This document shows positions 34,543-46,497 of a stretch of DNA of 64,000 nt, in pieces. Below the pieces are notes generated by a model that searched no databases, was not told the origin of the DNA, and saw only the letters and a list, made by a program, of their open reading frames with translations. Source of the stretch: Synanceia verrucosa (lineage: Eukaryota; Chordata; Actinopteri; Perciformes; Synanceiidae). Made by a program: the position numbers and the translations under genes. Numbering within the stretch: position 1 is the first letter of the stretch; every line of letters begins with the position of its first letter. The stretch is from positions 22,196,065-22,260,064 of the forward strand of contig CM056559.1 of assembly GCA_029721515.1 (NCBI GenBank). The letters run 5' to 3'.

Positions 34543-36031
34543 GGGACACGGTGAAGACCCTCCAACACACTGGGAAACACAGAGGTGGAGAGGAACATGC
34601 TCATGTACAGCTTTTCATGTCAGCCAAAAAAGAAGACATTTTTTCAACTAAACAAAAAGGAGTTATGACAAGAAATGCTGCACAAAATATGTTCGCTGTT
34701 ATCGGATGTGATAAGAGTAACCGTTTCCTGTGACTGATGTCAGTTGATAAAAATGTCAGGATTTTCTGGTCATGGAGGTAAATAGCCACTAGGCAGCAGT
34801 ATGTTATAAGACACAAACAATGAAATGGGCTCTGGGCATTAATTTCTGACAAATTACGATGAAGATTCTGGAAAGATATATTTAAAAATCTAATGTTGGT
34901 ATTTTTTTCTGTGACAGAATAATTGCTGACACAAAATAAAAACACATGATTATGTGGTTAACAGCATTGCCTTTCATTTGCAGATGAAATATTCGATTAA
35001 CTTTTTTTCTTACTTTCATAATGTACTTTAGATTTAAAAGAATTCATTTATTATTATTTAAAGTGTAAATGTTCTTTTCTTTACGATAATAAATGTCAGA
35101 AATGTGTTGTAGGGTCACTGCATGATATACATGATTTATATAGTTTATATAAATAGTTGTTCAAGTGGGAAAAAAGAATTGACCTGAAGGGCTTTTGTCA
35201 TGAAAGATAATTCACTTCCCTTAAAGTTAGAAGATTCAGTGTTGACCTTTGTGATACTCATCAGTATCTATCTTGATTCCCTTTGTTATGCTCAGAATAC
35301 AGTGTTGTAAACCACAAAGACATTTCAGGCTCTCCAGAAACTTCCTGAGACATGCAGGTAACCTGAGCCTCCCTCCCCTCTCTCTGATCCGCAGCCTGAT
35401 AGCGTGAGAAAGGACAACAATCCTTCAACATCAACACTGCAAATCAAACCAGTTTAAACCAGAATATTTTAGGAGAAAATCAACATCAACATCAGTCTCA
35501 GCCAGATTGAATTACCTTAATCTATTTCATTAGTACTGCAACAAACATTGACTATTGAAAGCAGGCCATGCTGAGCAGATTACAAATCCCTGAGTCACTA
35601 TCTCTGATCTTCAGGAAGTACCTGACAAACAGGTTCTCTAAGCACAAGTTTTTTTTTAAATGTGTGCAAGTAGGAAGCATGAGAGAAACTAAATGTATGA
35701 TAGAAAGTCATTTATTGTGAAAAAAAAAAAAGAATTACACATAATAAAAGCGAAAAAGGTGCGCAGTGTTATTACAAACATTTTAAACCAACCACTTTTC
35801 ACCACAGTTTCTATAAATATAATCTTTAAACTGCCTCTACACACATATTTATTACCAAGAGTACCAGCAACATTCAAAGCAGTCTCACACAGAGAACATC
35901 ATACATTCAAAGTGCCATTCTACAAAGTGCATATTTCCTTCATTGTGGGTTATTTGCATGTATGTCCTTTTTCCTGATGTTTCACAGCAGCTGATTAAAT
36001 GTTTATTTTACATCAACCAGACTTAGAAATG
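34543..36031. other. spacer between claudins
   Basis: A/T-rich. TTTATT at 35711-35716 (AATAAA on the minus strand) is a likely polyadenylation signal for the claudin starting at 36697. No gene seen. Confidence 0.6.
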
Positions 36032-36697
36032 TCAAATGTACGTCTTGTTCGGCGTATACGGTTGGGTTGAATCGTCTCTGCTGTATGTTCCAGGCTTGTT
36101 CAGGAGGTACTTCACAGAGGGGGTCTCATCTTCTTTTTTGGGGCAGCTGGTACACAGAAGCGCTCCTCCCAAGATCAGCAGTGCCCCGGCCCCCCAGCCG
36201 ATGTAAAGTGAGGCCCCGAGCTCTCGTTTCTGGGCGTCCACCAGAACAGGGTTGTAGAAGTTCCTTATGATGATGCTGGCAGTCCATGAGACAGGGATGA
36301 TACAGAGGAGTCCACTGATGATCAGTAACACGCCAGCTGCCACCGACATCCGAGCCTTGGCCTTCTGATCTGGAACGAAGTTGGTGCACTTTCCGCCAGC
36401 AAAAGCTATGAAGATCCCCGCAATGCCAACGACGATGGAAACCACCACCAGAGCCCGGGCCCCCTGCAGGTCAGTGCTCAGAGCCAGCATCGAGTCATAC
36501 ACCTTGCACTGCATCTGGCCTGTGCTCTGGACCACGCAGCTCATCCAGATGCCCTCCCACATGACCTGGGATGTCACTATGTTGTTGCCAATGAAGGCAG
36601 TGACACGCCACATAGGTGTGCCGCAGACGATGATCACCCCAATCCAGCCCAAAATGGCTATGGCGCATCCCGCCATCTGCATCCCCATGGAAGGCAT
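36032..36697 (-). CDS. claudin (CLDN3/4-type) with KTYI terminus
   Basis: 221 residues, intronless coding region. ECL1 signature W30, GIW 49-51, C54, C64, R81, and CVVQSTGQMQC intact. ECL2 FYNPVLVDAQKREL. In the intracellular loop the second cysteine of the usual KCTNC is Phe (KCTNF, 104-107). The tail is longer than most and ends NKTYI rather than YV, still a hydrophobic PDZ-type end. The reading frame stays open 76 codons upstream of MPSMGMQ, but that stretch has no claudin similarity and the alignment of W30 and C54 fixes the start here. Upstream sequence shows AGA/GTAAGT (36887-36893) and TTTCTCTCAG (36720-36729), compatible with a short 5' UTR intron. Could be annotated as claudin-4-like or ZF-A89-like in fish databases. 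Confidence 0.93.
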   Translation of the reverse strand: MPSMGMQMAGCAIAILGWIGVIIVCGTPMWRVTAFIGNNIVTSQVMWEGIWMSCVVQSTGQMQCKVYDSMLALSTDLQGARALVVVSIVVGIAGIFIAFAGGKCTNFVPDQKAKARMSVAAGVLLIISGLLCIIPVSWTASIIIRNFYNPVLVDAQKRELGASLYIGWGAGALLILGGALLCTSCPKKEDETPSVKYLLNKPGTYSRDDSTQPYTPNKTYI

Positions 36698-37624
36698 CGT
36701 CTTCTCTCTCTGAGTGTTCCTGAGAGAAACACGAAGAGCCGATTGGGCGTTTGTGTACGTCTGAAGCAGAATAAAGGATGGGAGGTGTGAAAACCAAGCT
36801 ATTATGGACACATTAGAGGCCCTGCCAAAGAATACCAGCCATGCAGGATTCTTTGTGTGTGTGGGAACAATAAAGGTTGGGGCTGAACTTACTCTTCTGG
36901 ATGGAGACTGAGGATCGTGTTGCAAAAGATTTCGTTACAACTTTCAACAAGGAAAAGGATGTATGCATCAAAAATCCACCGACTGGAGACTGGAGGCACT
37001 TTGAATGCAGAGCGAAGCACAGGACAGTGATAAAGGCTTCATGAAATAAAGTACGCAAATACGAAATTAATCAATTTTGCCATTCTCTACACAGTCTCAA
37101 GGCAAACAGTGCTCTGATTCCACTTCGATCTGTGCACATTGTTGAGTGTTTGAGATTCATTTTAAATAAATCACTGCTGGTTGTTGAGGAAAGAGGAAAT
37201 ATTATCAGTCACAGAGGTAACATATTAGAGCATAAACTTCAGCCTCTGCTTATGTAGGTCTGTATTATCAGAAAGGCTCAACAATGAGGACAACCCGCTT
37301 GTCAGTGGAGTCATTAGGCCTATTTTGTGGGGGGCTGAAGTCCCCCTAAAATATTCTTAAGCCCCGTAAATAATATGGATGAATTTTATTTCCTTTTTTT
37401 TTTTTTTTTACAAAGAAATGATTTCATCATCACCTTCTGTGTAAAAGCATTCATGCGATTTAATTACATCAAAAAACACTTTCTTCTATGATTTACATCA
37501 ATAAAAAAATGTTTGAAAAATGTTGAAAAAAAGATGGAGTGGCTCTGATGGCAGTTGTGTCACTGGGCATATTCTTCTTAACCCCCCTTAAATAATTTGG
37601 TGTTGTTTTATTTCCTTTTTTACT

Positions 37625-37660
37625 TTATTTTATTTTATTTTATTTTATTTTATTTTATTG
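37625..37660. repeat. (TTTTA)n microsatellite
   Basis: Seven or so TTTTA units. Confidence 0.9.
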
Positions 37661-37860
37661 CAAAAATTCTGGAAACAGGTGTTTGGTCAAGGCGTTGACA
37701 GAAGTTGGTGAAACTCACAGTTTGCCTCAAGTTAAAGAGTTATCTTTGTTGTTATTTGATAACCACTAATAAATAAAAAAAATGTATAGCAGCAAGTCAA
37801 ATTGACTTTGGACAAGCAGATGTCTGACACCCCGTGTCTAACTGGACATATTACAAATAA

Positions 37861-38231
37861 TAAAGGGGAACTAAGTCACGAATATTCACACATCACACAT
37901 GAAATCCAAAAACTAAAGTGCTAAAAGTCCAACATGTGACGTCATCAGGTACAAATTGTTGCTTCATGGACATGGAATGAGAGAGATGTTAAAGATGACA
38001 GGGAACATTTTCAGTTTCACAACAAAACAAACATTTTGTGGATTCATGAATCAGTCATTGTCAGTGGAGCAGCTTCAGACTTCATACCTGATTACATCAC
38101 AGGTTTGAGACTTATTGCTCTCCTTCCTGTCTATGAGAGAGAGTAGCTCATATTCACAAACACTGACTGAATTTTTCTATACCACAGAAATAACAAATTG
38201 GTATTCTCAATTTGGACTGTGTTCCCCTTTA
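37861..38231. mobile_element. probable MITE with AAAGGGGAAC ends
   Basis: Left edge TAAAGGGGAACTAAGTCA and right edge, inverted, TTAAAGGGGAACACAGTCC. About 370 bp with no coding capacity. The ends resemble those of the TTAA-flanked element at 20326-20468. Confidence 0.5.
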
Positions 38232-39442
38232 ACACTGGACCAGGTGCTCAAAACCAAAATTGTGTTCTTGTTTGGTTTCATAACTTTTAGTTTAATTTCA
38301 GGATATTAAGTCTTGTACTTGTGCTTGTAACTATTAATAAACATGAAACCCTTTAAAAAATGGAAATAAAACTCAACATGTACCTATTTTTTACTGCTTA
38401 GTTAAACTGGGATGTCTTTGTTCCTTTGCCTTGTCTGACATCAATGAGTTTGGCACACAGTCGTCAATCCATAACAGGTTCAGGTAGATTCTCCCTTAAA
38501 AGGTCGAGTTAGGAATGTGAAACCAGTTAAAATGCAGCAACACAGCAGGGTGTGTTCACAGCAGCGAAACACCTCACACAGCAATGCTGCACTGTTTATC
38601 AGTGGATGGGGTACAATGACATGTAACATTTGTAACAGTAAAAATCAGATCTGCAAAATCAGATGGCTTTTGGTTTGGTTCTGTAATACTAACCACGTCA
38701 GGTCACATGACTTCCTCATAGAGGGCTTTGTCACTTGAACATTTACAGCATTTGCTGAAATGACAAATTCTGTCATTTACTGTCTCATTTGGACAGTTTC
38801 TATGTGTAACTCACCGACTTTCACCTTTAAAGAACTTTGAGGGATTTTACACATATGACCCTTATCTCATTTTATACAGCACGGTAGTTTCATTAAGGTC
38901 AGTTTGTAGAGGTTTGTTTTTCTTCTGTGTTAAAATAATACAGAATATATTTACTGTGTGATGTCTATTGTGTGACTTTTATAACATTACAAATAATGTA
39001 CAATACCAAACTGGATATGTAACAAAGAAACAGTGGGGTATAAATAGTCACAGATTAATTAAGGATTCATTAAGGTAGTGACAACAGGTGAAGTGAGGGA
39101 TGGGTAAAACTGATCAGGGCAATCAGAAGAAACTATAAACAAGCAGTAGCATTACACTTATATGACTGTGACACATGTATATTTTTTCCCTTTGGAAATT
39201 ACCTTTGTGTCTCCATTGTCACATGAAAACTGAAGTGTGAATGGCTGAGTCTATATTACATACAATATCCTGTACATTTGTGGCCTACAGTATTTTGAAT
39301 GACTAGAAACTAATGTGCTAGAATAAAGCATAGCATAACAGCATTCTGTAAAGCTAAATGTCAGTCCTTAAACCTTGAAATTAATCAGTTTCAGTGCCAA
39401 TGTGCTCATCAATGATATATTTAGTTCTGTCTTTTATTATTA

Positions 39443-39465
39443 TTATTATTATTATTATAATTTTT
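39443..39465. repeat. (TTA)n microsatellite
   Basis: About seven TTA/ATT units. Confidence 0.85.
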
Positions 39466-40344
39466 AAATTCAGGTTGTTTTAAGGCTGGTGGTGTTTGGG
39501 TGCATGTTCAAACTAACGCACTGTTGGTGTGATGAAGTTTTGACTGGCACCCAACACTGAAAAACTAGTTGAACCAGTTTAATGTGTACATGAAGTTTTC
39601 AACTGCTGAATGTGTTTTAATGCACAGTGTTTTATGTACACTCTTCTGTTTTAATGTACTTTCAAATTTAAACCATCAGTGCGTTACCCTTTCAACAACA
39701 TTTGGAAATGTTTTGTTTGCAATCAACCACTGCTGACTGACCTGATATCGATTTTATTCTACCATTAATTTTAAGTTGGACTGTCATCTTTAAAACCAAC
39801 ATTGTTAATGTGAACAGCAAAAATAACAGGAACAAAATCTAAAAAATAGGCACACACTATATAATATCATTGAAGAAAATGCTTTATTAAAAATCAGCAA
39901 TTTAGGTAAACAGTATTTTGATATAGCAAAAGAGAGACGTAAAATGTTTTATACAGCAAATTCACAATGTATCAAGGGTACTGTACACTTTCTCCTCTAT
40001 TGTAGCTCTTTTTACCACTGACGTCCTTTTAACACAGCTTAGGTTTACACTGAGAAATACAAGAGTTTGATACAAGCATTATATATATAATAGCCATCAT
40101 TCAGTCCAGTCATCATGCTGTTGGTAGATTTTCGTGTCAGTACAATGGCTTCACACGGTGCTTCTCATTGCTCTCTCTCTCGCCTCCGCCAAAGAAATCT
40201 GAATTTCTGAGATTCAGTTCTCAATGGGTGTCACTTAAAAAAAGTGAGACACAACTTGGTGGCAGTATGACAAACTCACAACAAGGGAGGGTTACCTAAG
40301 AACAGTAAAAATAATTAGAAGTCTTTCTCAGGAGAGGGGAGCTC

Positions 40345-40977
40345 TCAGACGTAGGCTCGGCTTTCTGATGTGGATCTCGCGCCGGAGTACTTGACCGGAT
40401 ACTCTGGGCTGTCTTTGGGTGGGCAGGAGCTGCAGAGGAGGGCCCCACCCAGGAGGAGAAGTGCAGATGTGCCCCAGCCGATGTAGAGTGCGGCCCCCAG
40501 CTCTCTCCGCTGGGCGTTGGTGATGATGGGGTTGTAGAAATCCCTGATAATGGTGTTGGCGGACCAGCAGACGGGGATGAGGATGAGAATGCCGGCGCAA
40601 ATGAAGACAATTCCAGCAGCAATGGCGACCTTGGCTTTGGAGTGCTGATCCTCCACAAAGTTGGTGCACTTGCCTCCGATGACTCCCAAGATGACGCCGA
40701 AGACAGCAACGATGATGGCGATGACCACGAGAGCTCTAGCGGCCTGAAGGTCTTGGGGCAGAGCCAGCAGAGAGTCATAGATCTTGCACTGCATCTGACC
40801 TGTACTCTGCATCACACAGTTCATCCACAGGCCTTCCCAGATGACCTGTGCCGTCACAATGTTGGCTCCAATAAAAGCTGTGACCTTCCACATGGGCAAG
40901 GCGCACACGATGATGGTCCCCAGGAAGCCAATGACGGCGAGGGCAAAGCCCAGCATCTGTCGTCCCATTGACACCAT
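40345..40977 (-). CDS. claudin-4-like protein
   Basis: 210 residues, intronless, the same length class as human CLDN4 (209). Starts MVSMGRQMLG in a GCCATGG context; the two codons upstream are read from GTG and are not a start. W30, GLW 49-51, C54, C64 and R81 with CVMQSTGQMQC. ECL2 FYNPIITNAQRREL. The intracellular loop has KCTNF rather than KCTNC, shared with the gene at 36032. LCSSCPP after TM4 and a tail YSGARSTSESRAYV close to the CLDN4 YSAARSAAASNYV pattern, with a PDZ-binding YV. A TTATAA at 41085-41090 about 110 bp upstream (minus strand) may serve as a TATA-like element; TTTATT at 39883 is a candidate polyadenylation signal. Confidence 0.95.
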   Translation of the reverse strand: MVSMGRQMLGFALAVIGFLGTIIVCALPMWKVTAFIGANIVTAQVIWEGLWMNCVMQSTGQMQCKIYDSLLALPQDLQAARALVVIAIIVAVFGVILGVIGGKCTNFVEDQHSKAKVAIAAGIVFICAGILILIPVCWSANTIIRDFYNPIITNAQRRELGAALYIGWGTSALLLLGGALLCSSCPPKDSPEYPVKYSGARSTSESRAYV

Positions 40978-42084
40978 GGCCACGTCTCGTTTGAGTCACT
41001 TGAACAAAAGCAGAGGTTTACAGCAGCAGAACAGCTCAGCTCCGGTTGTAAAGTTGAATTAAGACGGCTGCACGTTTCCTTTGGTTATAAGGATGTCTTT
41101 TTTGAAGGAGGAGTCAGAATGTCCTTCCCCCTGACCTGAAACCAGTGTGCTGACTGGTTAACCTGCCTGACCAGATTCTTCTCATTATTTGTCTGGAGTA
41201 GTTTCGATGAGATGAACATCAGTTTTAAACGACTTTATGTAAATGAGCCTCATAAAGAAGCACCACACCCCTAACTTCTACTCTGACCGAGCTTTGATTG
41301 GACACTTTACAAGACAATCGGGACCAGTCACTTGTTTGGGTTTGAAAAAAGTATCACCGGATGTCAGAGGTCAAAGGAAGGTGCCTCCATTTATGGTTTT
41401 ACTCATGACTTCTGTTTAATCATCACCATAGAATGACTGCACTAACTCTGATCAGTGTTGATTTGATCATAACAAGAACCTCTTTTTATTATTTTCAGTT
41501 CATTGTGTCTTTTTGTGTCAACTTTAATAAGCTGCTCTTAGTTCAGTTAAAATAGATTATTTCAGAAAATTACTATTGTTGAATTCTAGAGGATTTTTTT
41601 AATCCCTTCTGCCTCTCATTCCCATTCATTTCATCACATTAAATACAACAAAAACAATGTGTGACTCAAACAGATAAGTGAATATATTGCAAACATTTTA
41701 TTGAACATCTCTAAAAAAGTTGCATTGACAGAAAAAAAACAAACATCACAAATCATCATCTATTTACAAATCAGCTCTGTATGACAGGGAAATAAATATA
41801 AGGAAAGACTTCTTTGAAACAGCAAAAAGCATTGCAAGTCTCAATACACACAGGTACTTTGATACAATATTCATCTGATGTATAGACTTCATGATGTAGA
41901 AAGATTTCTACTTCAAACCACAAACATCAGTCCAAAAAAAAAAAGAAAAAAATGAATGATAATAATCAAATAGGTCACATGGACTGAATTACTTTTAAAT
42001 TCCAACAGTGTATTGGAATACATACCATTCTTTCGAAATATTGTAGTAACAGTATTTTGATGCAGTTCATCTGTCCTTTCAGTT
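40978..42084. other. spacer between claudins
   Basis: 5' flank of the claudin at 40345 and 3' flank of the one at 42085, with TTTATT (minus AATAAA) at 41697-41702. Nothing else recognised. Confidence 0.6.
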
Positions 42085-42828
42085 TCAGAGGTATTGTCTA
42101 GGAGAGTACGCAGTTGGTGCCGCATACGGTTTGCTAGGGACATATGATCCAGTAGCTGTGTATGCTGGAGTGTACACAGGGCCATACGTTGCCGGATTAG
42201 CTGGTGGGCCAGCATAAGGGTACATCTGTGTTGGTGGGTAGCTTGGGTATCCATAAGGGCGCCTTTGAGGAGGGCAGGATGTGGTCAGGATGATCCCTCC
42301 GATCAGAAGAATGCCAGCAGAGGCCCAGCCGATGTAGATGGAGGCTCCGAGTTCCCTCCTCTGTGTCTCAACAGTCAAGGGGTTTGTGAAGTCTGAGATG
42401 GTGATGGCAGCGGACCAGCAAACAGGGATCAAGACTAAGACAGCAGCAACAATGAGGAGGCAGCCACCGATGATCACCACCTTGGCATTGGATGAATCTT
42501 TTTTCAGGCACCCCGTGCACTTAGCTCCAATGAAGGTGATCATGAAGCCGATGAAGCCGAAGACGAGGGAGATGATGACCAGGGCTCGGGCGGCCTGCAG
42601 ATCCGGGGACAGCCTCATGACAGACTCGTTAAGCCTGCACTGCATCTGCCCAGTGCTCTGCATCACACAGTTCATCCACAGGCCGTCCCATATGATCTGG
42701 CCCGTCACAATGTTGGGGCCAACAAAGGTGGTCACTCTCCACATGGGGATCCCACAGGTCACCGCCACCCCAACGAGGCCGACGAAGCTTATGACCTGAC
42801 CTGCCACTTCCTTGCCAACCCTCCCCAT
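42085..42828 (-). CDS. claudin with extended Tyr/Pro-rich tail
   Basis: 247 residues, intronless. ECL1 signature W30, GLW 49-51, C54, C64, R81. After C64 the sequence is RLNESVMRL where paralogues have KVYDSMLAL; this creates an NES glycosylation sequon at N67 inside ECL1. ECL2 FTNPLTVETQRREL. After the TSCPP motif (184-188) comes a tail of about 59 residues, roughly twice the family norm, with about 12 Tyr and many Pro, including GYPSYPPTQMYPYAG, and ending RQYL in place of YV. The start is the ACCATGG methionine (MGRVGKEV); 29 open codons upstream have no similarity. It is more divergent than its neighbours. Confidence 0.93.
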   Translation of the reverse strand: MGRVGKEVAGQVISFVGLVGVAVTCGIPMWRVTTFVGPNIVTGQIIWDGLWMNCVMQSTGQMQCRLNESVMRLSPDLQAARALVIISLVFGFIGFMITFIGAKCTGCLKKDSSNAKVVIIGGCLLIVAAVLVLIPVCWSAAITISDFTNPLTVETQRRELGASIYIGWASAGILLIGGIILTTSCPPQRRPYGYPSYPPTQMYPYAGPPANPATYGPVYTPAYTATGSYVPSKPYAAPTAYSPRQYL

Positions 42829-45118
42829 GGTGAAGAGGCTCCGTTCACCAGCAGGAGAGAATAAAATTTCAGCATGCAGGTCCGGTCCTCTTTCGGAGTG
42901 ACACAGCTCTCTCACTTGTTGTTTGTCAGAGAATGGAGGAGGGCTACCTTGCCGTCAAGTGAGTTCTTCTGGCCAAACGAGATTCCTCTTTCCAGAGCTA
43001 AAGGAGTGGCAACCACTTTTTGAACAATGCCTTGCTCTTGCTCTTAGAAAACACACTTTCATATACAGATTTACCAGCATGAAGTTTGGGCTTATTGGAT
43101 GGAGTTACAGCCACTTAGAGACTTTAAGGGTCCTGAAACCAACTCAGACTTTGCAAGATGGGAAATAATAATTTTCCATCCAGTAGTTTCCACAAAAAAT
43201 CTCTTTGCTGTGTTAATTTAGAATCAGATAATCAAAACTTTGAAGCCCCACATATGACTGTTATGGCAAAAACAAAAAAGATAATGTGATCATCTCTCTT
43301 CACGATTACAGCCACGTTAATATTTTTAGTTTCTGCTTTTCACAACAGAGAATTTTATCGAGATGCCTACACTGTTGTGTTTGTGACTGCACTGAGACAG
43401 TTTTTTTTCTCTCTGAAAAGTGTTTTTGTGACTAATTTGTTAGGTCAAAGATGAAGGTTTATTGTGTTTAGATAATCTGCTGAATCACTGAACAATAGCT
43501 GTCAATCACAGCATCTATAATACAAGCAGAGCTGAAACACTGGGTTAGTTGGACATTTTAAAAGGCTAAAATTATGATGCACAAACCAGAAATAGATATG
43601 ACACACAGAATGAATGAATGAATGAATGAATTGTTGTTTCAGTTGCTTGCATCACTAATGGTGAATGTATTGTGTGCTGTACAGCAGTCTGCCAGATGAC
43701 AAAAGGCATAAACATCAGGCAGACCATAATACGACCCATGCCAAGATCAAATAAGACTCAGTCCTGAGCCGAGGTTGGAGAGCTCTGTCTCAATATTGAT
43801 AAAAAACTACGACATCCCATAAAAATACCTTTGTTGGGTAAACAAACCCACAGTAATGTGATACTGCTTAAACAGCCACTGCAATCCAGTGATGAAAATG
43901 TGTTTTAATGAAAGCTGATGATTGTGAGAATACATAAAGCTCTATGTGCTGAAAAAGACATAAAGATTTTTAAGCTTTAAAGTGCAGATGGTGACTAGTT
44001 CATGAGAGATAAGTGTGGGACTGGGAGCCTTTTCTTTTGTAAATCAACCCAAAACATTTATGTGTGGTGATTTGTCTTCTTTCCTGTTTCCAATGGAAAC
44101 TTCATCACAGCAGTAACCTCCTCCCATAGTATGCTGTATTCATGTCCACTGTATTGTTGCATAATCATCTCCTCAGCTCACCTTGTGATGCTGATTTTCT
44201 CATCTTAAATCTCCTGTGCCTTGAGTTTCTGAGGAGTAATCAGTAATCATCCAGAGAGTGTAGAGTTTATTTACAATAACAGAACATCACAAGATTCACA
44301 GACAAGGGAATACAAATATGGAATTTGCAGGCTGTGTGAAAATGAAAAGGATAGCAGATAGAAATGCATAGATTTTCGTACAGTGTTTACTTATATATTT
44401 ATTTTTGTTATCAAGATACAGATATATTAAATGCTAAATTTGCCTGAGTAGAACATGAGTTTTTTTCTGCTCTTATTTGTTGAGATAAATACAAGAAGAT
44501 AATTACACTGACCAAATCAAAAATAAACAGTGGCTCCTCCATTTAAAATTTACTGAGGCATAAGAATAAGCCAATTTCCTGTTTTGATGTTTTCACAGCA
44601 AACATTTCGACTCGTCATAGCAGGAAATGTACACTCATGATGGCTGTTGAGGTGTGACTGCAAGACACCATGCATGTAGGGCTGCAACCAGCGATTATTT
44701 CCATTGTTGATAAAAAAAAAAAAGTCAGTTATTTTCTCGATTAATCGATTAGTTGTTTAAGCTACAGAATTTCTACTAAGTCTCAAATGTCTTGTTTAGT
44801 CCACAACAAAATATATTCAGTTAAATGTCACAGAGGAGTAAAGAAACCTTGAAAATAATCTATTCACACGTAAGAAGCTGTAATTATAGAATTTAGACTT
44901 TTTGTCTTAAAAAAACAGATTCATTGATTAACAAAACAGTTGGCGATTAATTAATAGTCAACAGCTAATTAATTTTTGCTGCGCTTACAAGACAAAATGT
45001 CCCCTGTGACAAAGGTCACAATCAAAACTCAGGGTTCAGCTCACAGCAAGCAATGATTTGCTGCTGTACTGAAAAAAAACTAACTCCTCAAGTGTCCATG
45101 TGGGATGTACGAACCCTC
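42829..45118. other. spacer between claudins with a hAT-type fragment
   Basis: Contains a GAAT tetranucleotide run (43611-43630) and a hAT-like element (44677-44987). TTTATT at 44266-44271 is a candidate polyadenylation signal for the claudin at 45119. No gene seen. Confidence 0.6.
44677..44987. mobile_element. hAT-type non-autonomous element, related to 3686-4272
   Basis: Left end TAGGGCTGCAACCAGCGATT matches the left end of the element at 3686. The interior has ATTAATCGATTAG words and the right end, inverted, reads TAAGCGCAGC. Shorter (about 310 bp) and more decayed. Confidence 0.6.
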
Positions 45119-45754
45119 TTATACGTATTCTCTTGATGTGGAGGCCGATTTCACGGGTACGAATTTGGGTACGTAGTGGGGGTGTTCATGTTTGGGCGGG
45201 CAGTTCCAACACAGTAGTCCCCCTCCTAAGAGCAGCAGGGCAGCAGCCCCCCAGCCGATATACAGCGCGGCTCCTAACTCATACCTCTGGGCTTCGATCA
45301 ACAGCGGGTTGTAGAAGTTTGTGATGATGGTGTTGGCAGACCAGGAGACGGGAATAAGGCAGAGCAACCCAGAGACGATGAACAAAACTCCAGCCAGGAT
45401 GCAAGCCTTCGCCTTGGATCGCTCCTCCTCGATGCAGTTGGTGCACTTTCCACCGGCGATAGACAAGGTCACACCGGCGATTCCGGTCAGGATTGAGATG
45501 ATGATCATGGCGCGAGCGGCCTGTAGGTCCTGGGGTAGAGCCAGCATGGAGTCGTACACTTTGCACTGCATCTGGCCTGTGCTCTGCACCACACAGTTCA
45601 TCCACATGCCCTGCCAGATGGTCTGAGCTGTGATGATGTTGGCGCCGACGAAAGCAGTGACCTTCCACATAGGCAAGGCGCACACAATGAGGACCATGAA
45701 CCAGCCAATCACAGACATCGATATACCAATCATCTGAATCCCCTGAGAAACCAT
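45119..45754 (-). CDS. claudin-4-like protein
   Basis: 211 residues, intronless. Start MVSQGIQMIG (AAAATGG); an open extension of seven codons begins at a GTG and is discarded. W30, GMW 49-51, C54, C64 and R81 with CVVQSTGQMQC. KCTNC present. ECL2 FYNPLLIEAQRYEL, where the usual Arg-Arg or Lys-Arg pair is Arg-Tyr. LCWNCPP after TM4, a His-containing tail (KHEHPHY) and a PDZ-binding REYV end. A TATA box (TATAAATA, minus strand, 45821-45828) lies about 70 bp upstream, implying a very short 5' UTR. Candidate polyadenylation signal at 44266-44271. Confidence 0.95.
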   Translation of the reverse strand: MVSQGIQMIGISMSVIGWFMVLIVCALPMWKVTAFVGANIITAQTIWQGMWMNCVVQSTGQMQCKVYDSMLALPQDLQAARAMIIISILTGIAGVTLSIAGGKCTNCIEEERSKAKACILAGVLFIVSGLLCLIPVSWSANTIITNFYNPLLIEAQRYELGAALYIGWGAAALLLLGGGLLCWNCPPKHEHPHYVPKFVPVKSASTSREYV

Positions 45755-45820
45755 TTTGCCAGCTTTTTTCTTCACTTGATAAAATCCAAAATGAAAGTCA
45801 AGTGGGGTGATGTGAGCTTG

Positions 45821-45828
45821 TATTTATA
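45821..45828 (-). promoter_or_regulatory. TATA box of the claudin starting at 45754
   Basis: TATAAATA on the minus strand, 67-74 bp upstream of the ATG. Confidence 0.65.
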
Positions 45829-46497
45829 GGCTGCTTATGTGAGAAGACGGGACAGGGCCATGAGGGTCCTCAGCTCCTATTGGCTAGAGGGAGTTTACAC
45901 ACAAACAAAGATCCAGTGACCTTTAGGAGTGCTGAGCTGCCTGAATCCAAAGCTCCAAGGTCAGACAGACAAACGAAAATGTCCTTGTCCATCAACCTTT
46001 TCTTCTCTAACTGACCTAGATTTCAAAATAAGTGGTGAAAACCAGATATAACTTAAATCATGGATTCAAGTTTCAGGTCAAACAGGAAAAATAGATAAAT
46101 TAATTTAGAACTGAGATCATTTTCTGTATGTTTATGGTGAATTTTTAGCTGAGGAAAGTACTGAAACTTGGGTATTTACACATGATCATGTGTGATAAAC
46201 TATGGGATGTGTTATTTTGTTAACAGCAAGCGGCAGTGTTGGACAGGTGATTACTGAATTAGATGACTCACTCTCTGACTCATTTATGAAGCTATTACAA
46301 ACCATTTGACCAGATTTTATAGATGAAAAATAGTTGAGTCTCAGTAGGCTCAGTTGTCTAATCAGTGTTTTACATCACATATAAGATTAAGTTTTGGGAC
46401 AGCTCTATAATACATTGAATTTTGTATTAGTTTTGTATTCCATATTATATTTCATTTTGATGGTTTGTGGTGGTAGTCTGGGTTCGTGCATTCTCAG

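Larger units (their letters stand above)
36698..40344. other. 3.6 kb spacer with old repeats
   Basis: Contains degraded repeats near 37310-37660 with a TTTTA pentamer run (37625-37660), a likely MITE 37861-38231, and a TTA run (39443-39465). TTTATT at 39883-39888 is a candidate minus-strand polyadenylation signal for the claudin at 40345. No gene seen. Confidence 0.6.

Noticed and set aside
36698..36925. 76-codon in-frame extension upstream of the claudin at 36032-36697
   Set aside because: No claudin similarity, and W30/C54/C64 numbering and the family start MxSxG fix the ATG at 36697. The stretch also spans a possible UTR intron.
45755..45775. Extended N-terminus (KKKAGK) for the claudin at 45119
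   Set aside because: The first codon is GTG, not ATG. The same applies to the short extensions at 40978-40983 and 32106-32135.
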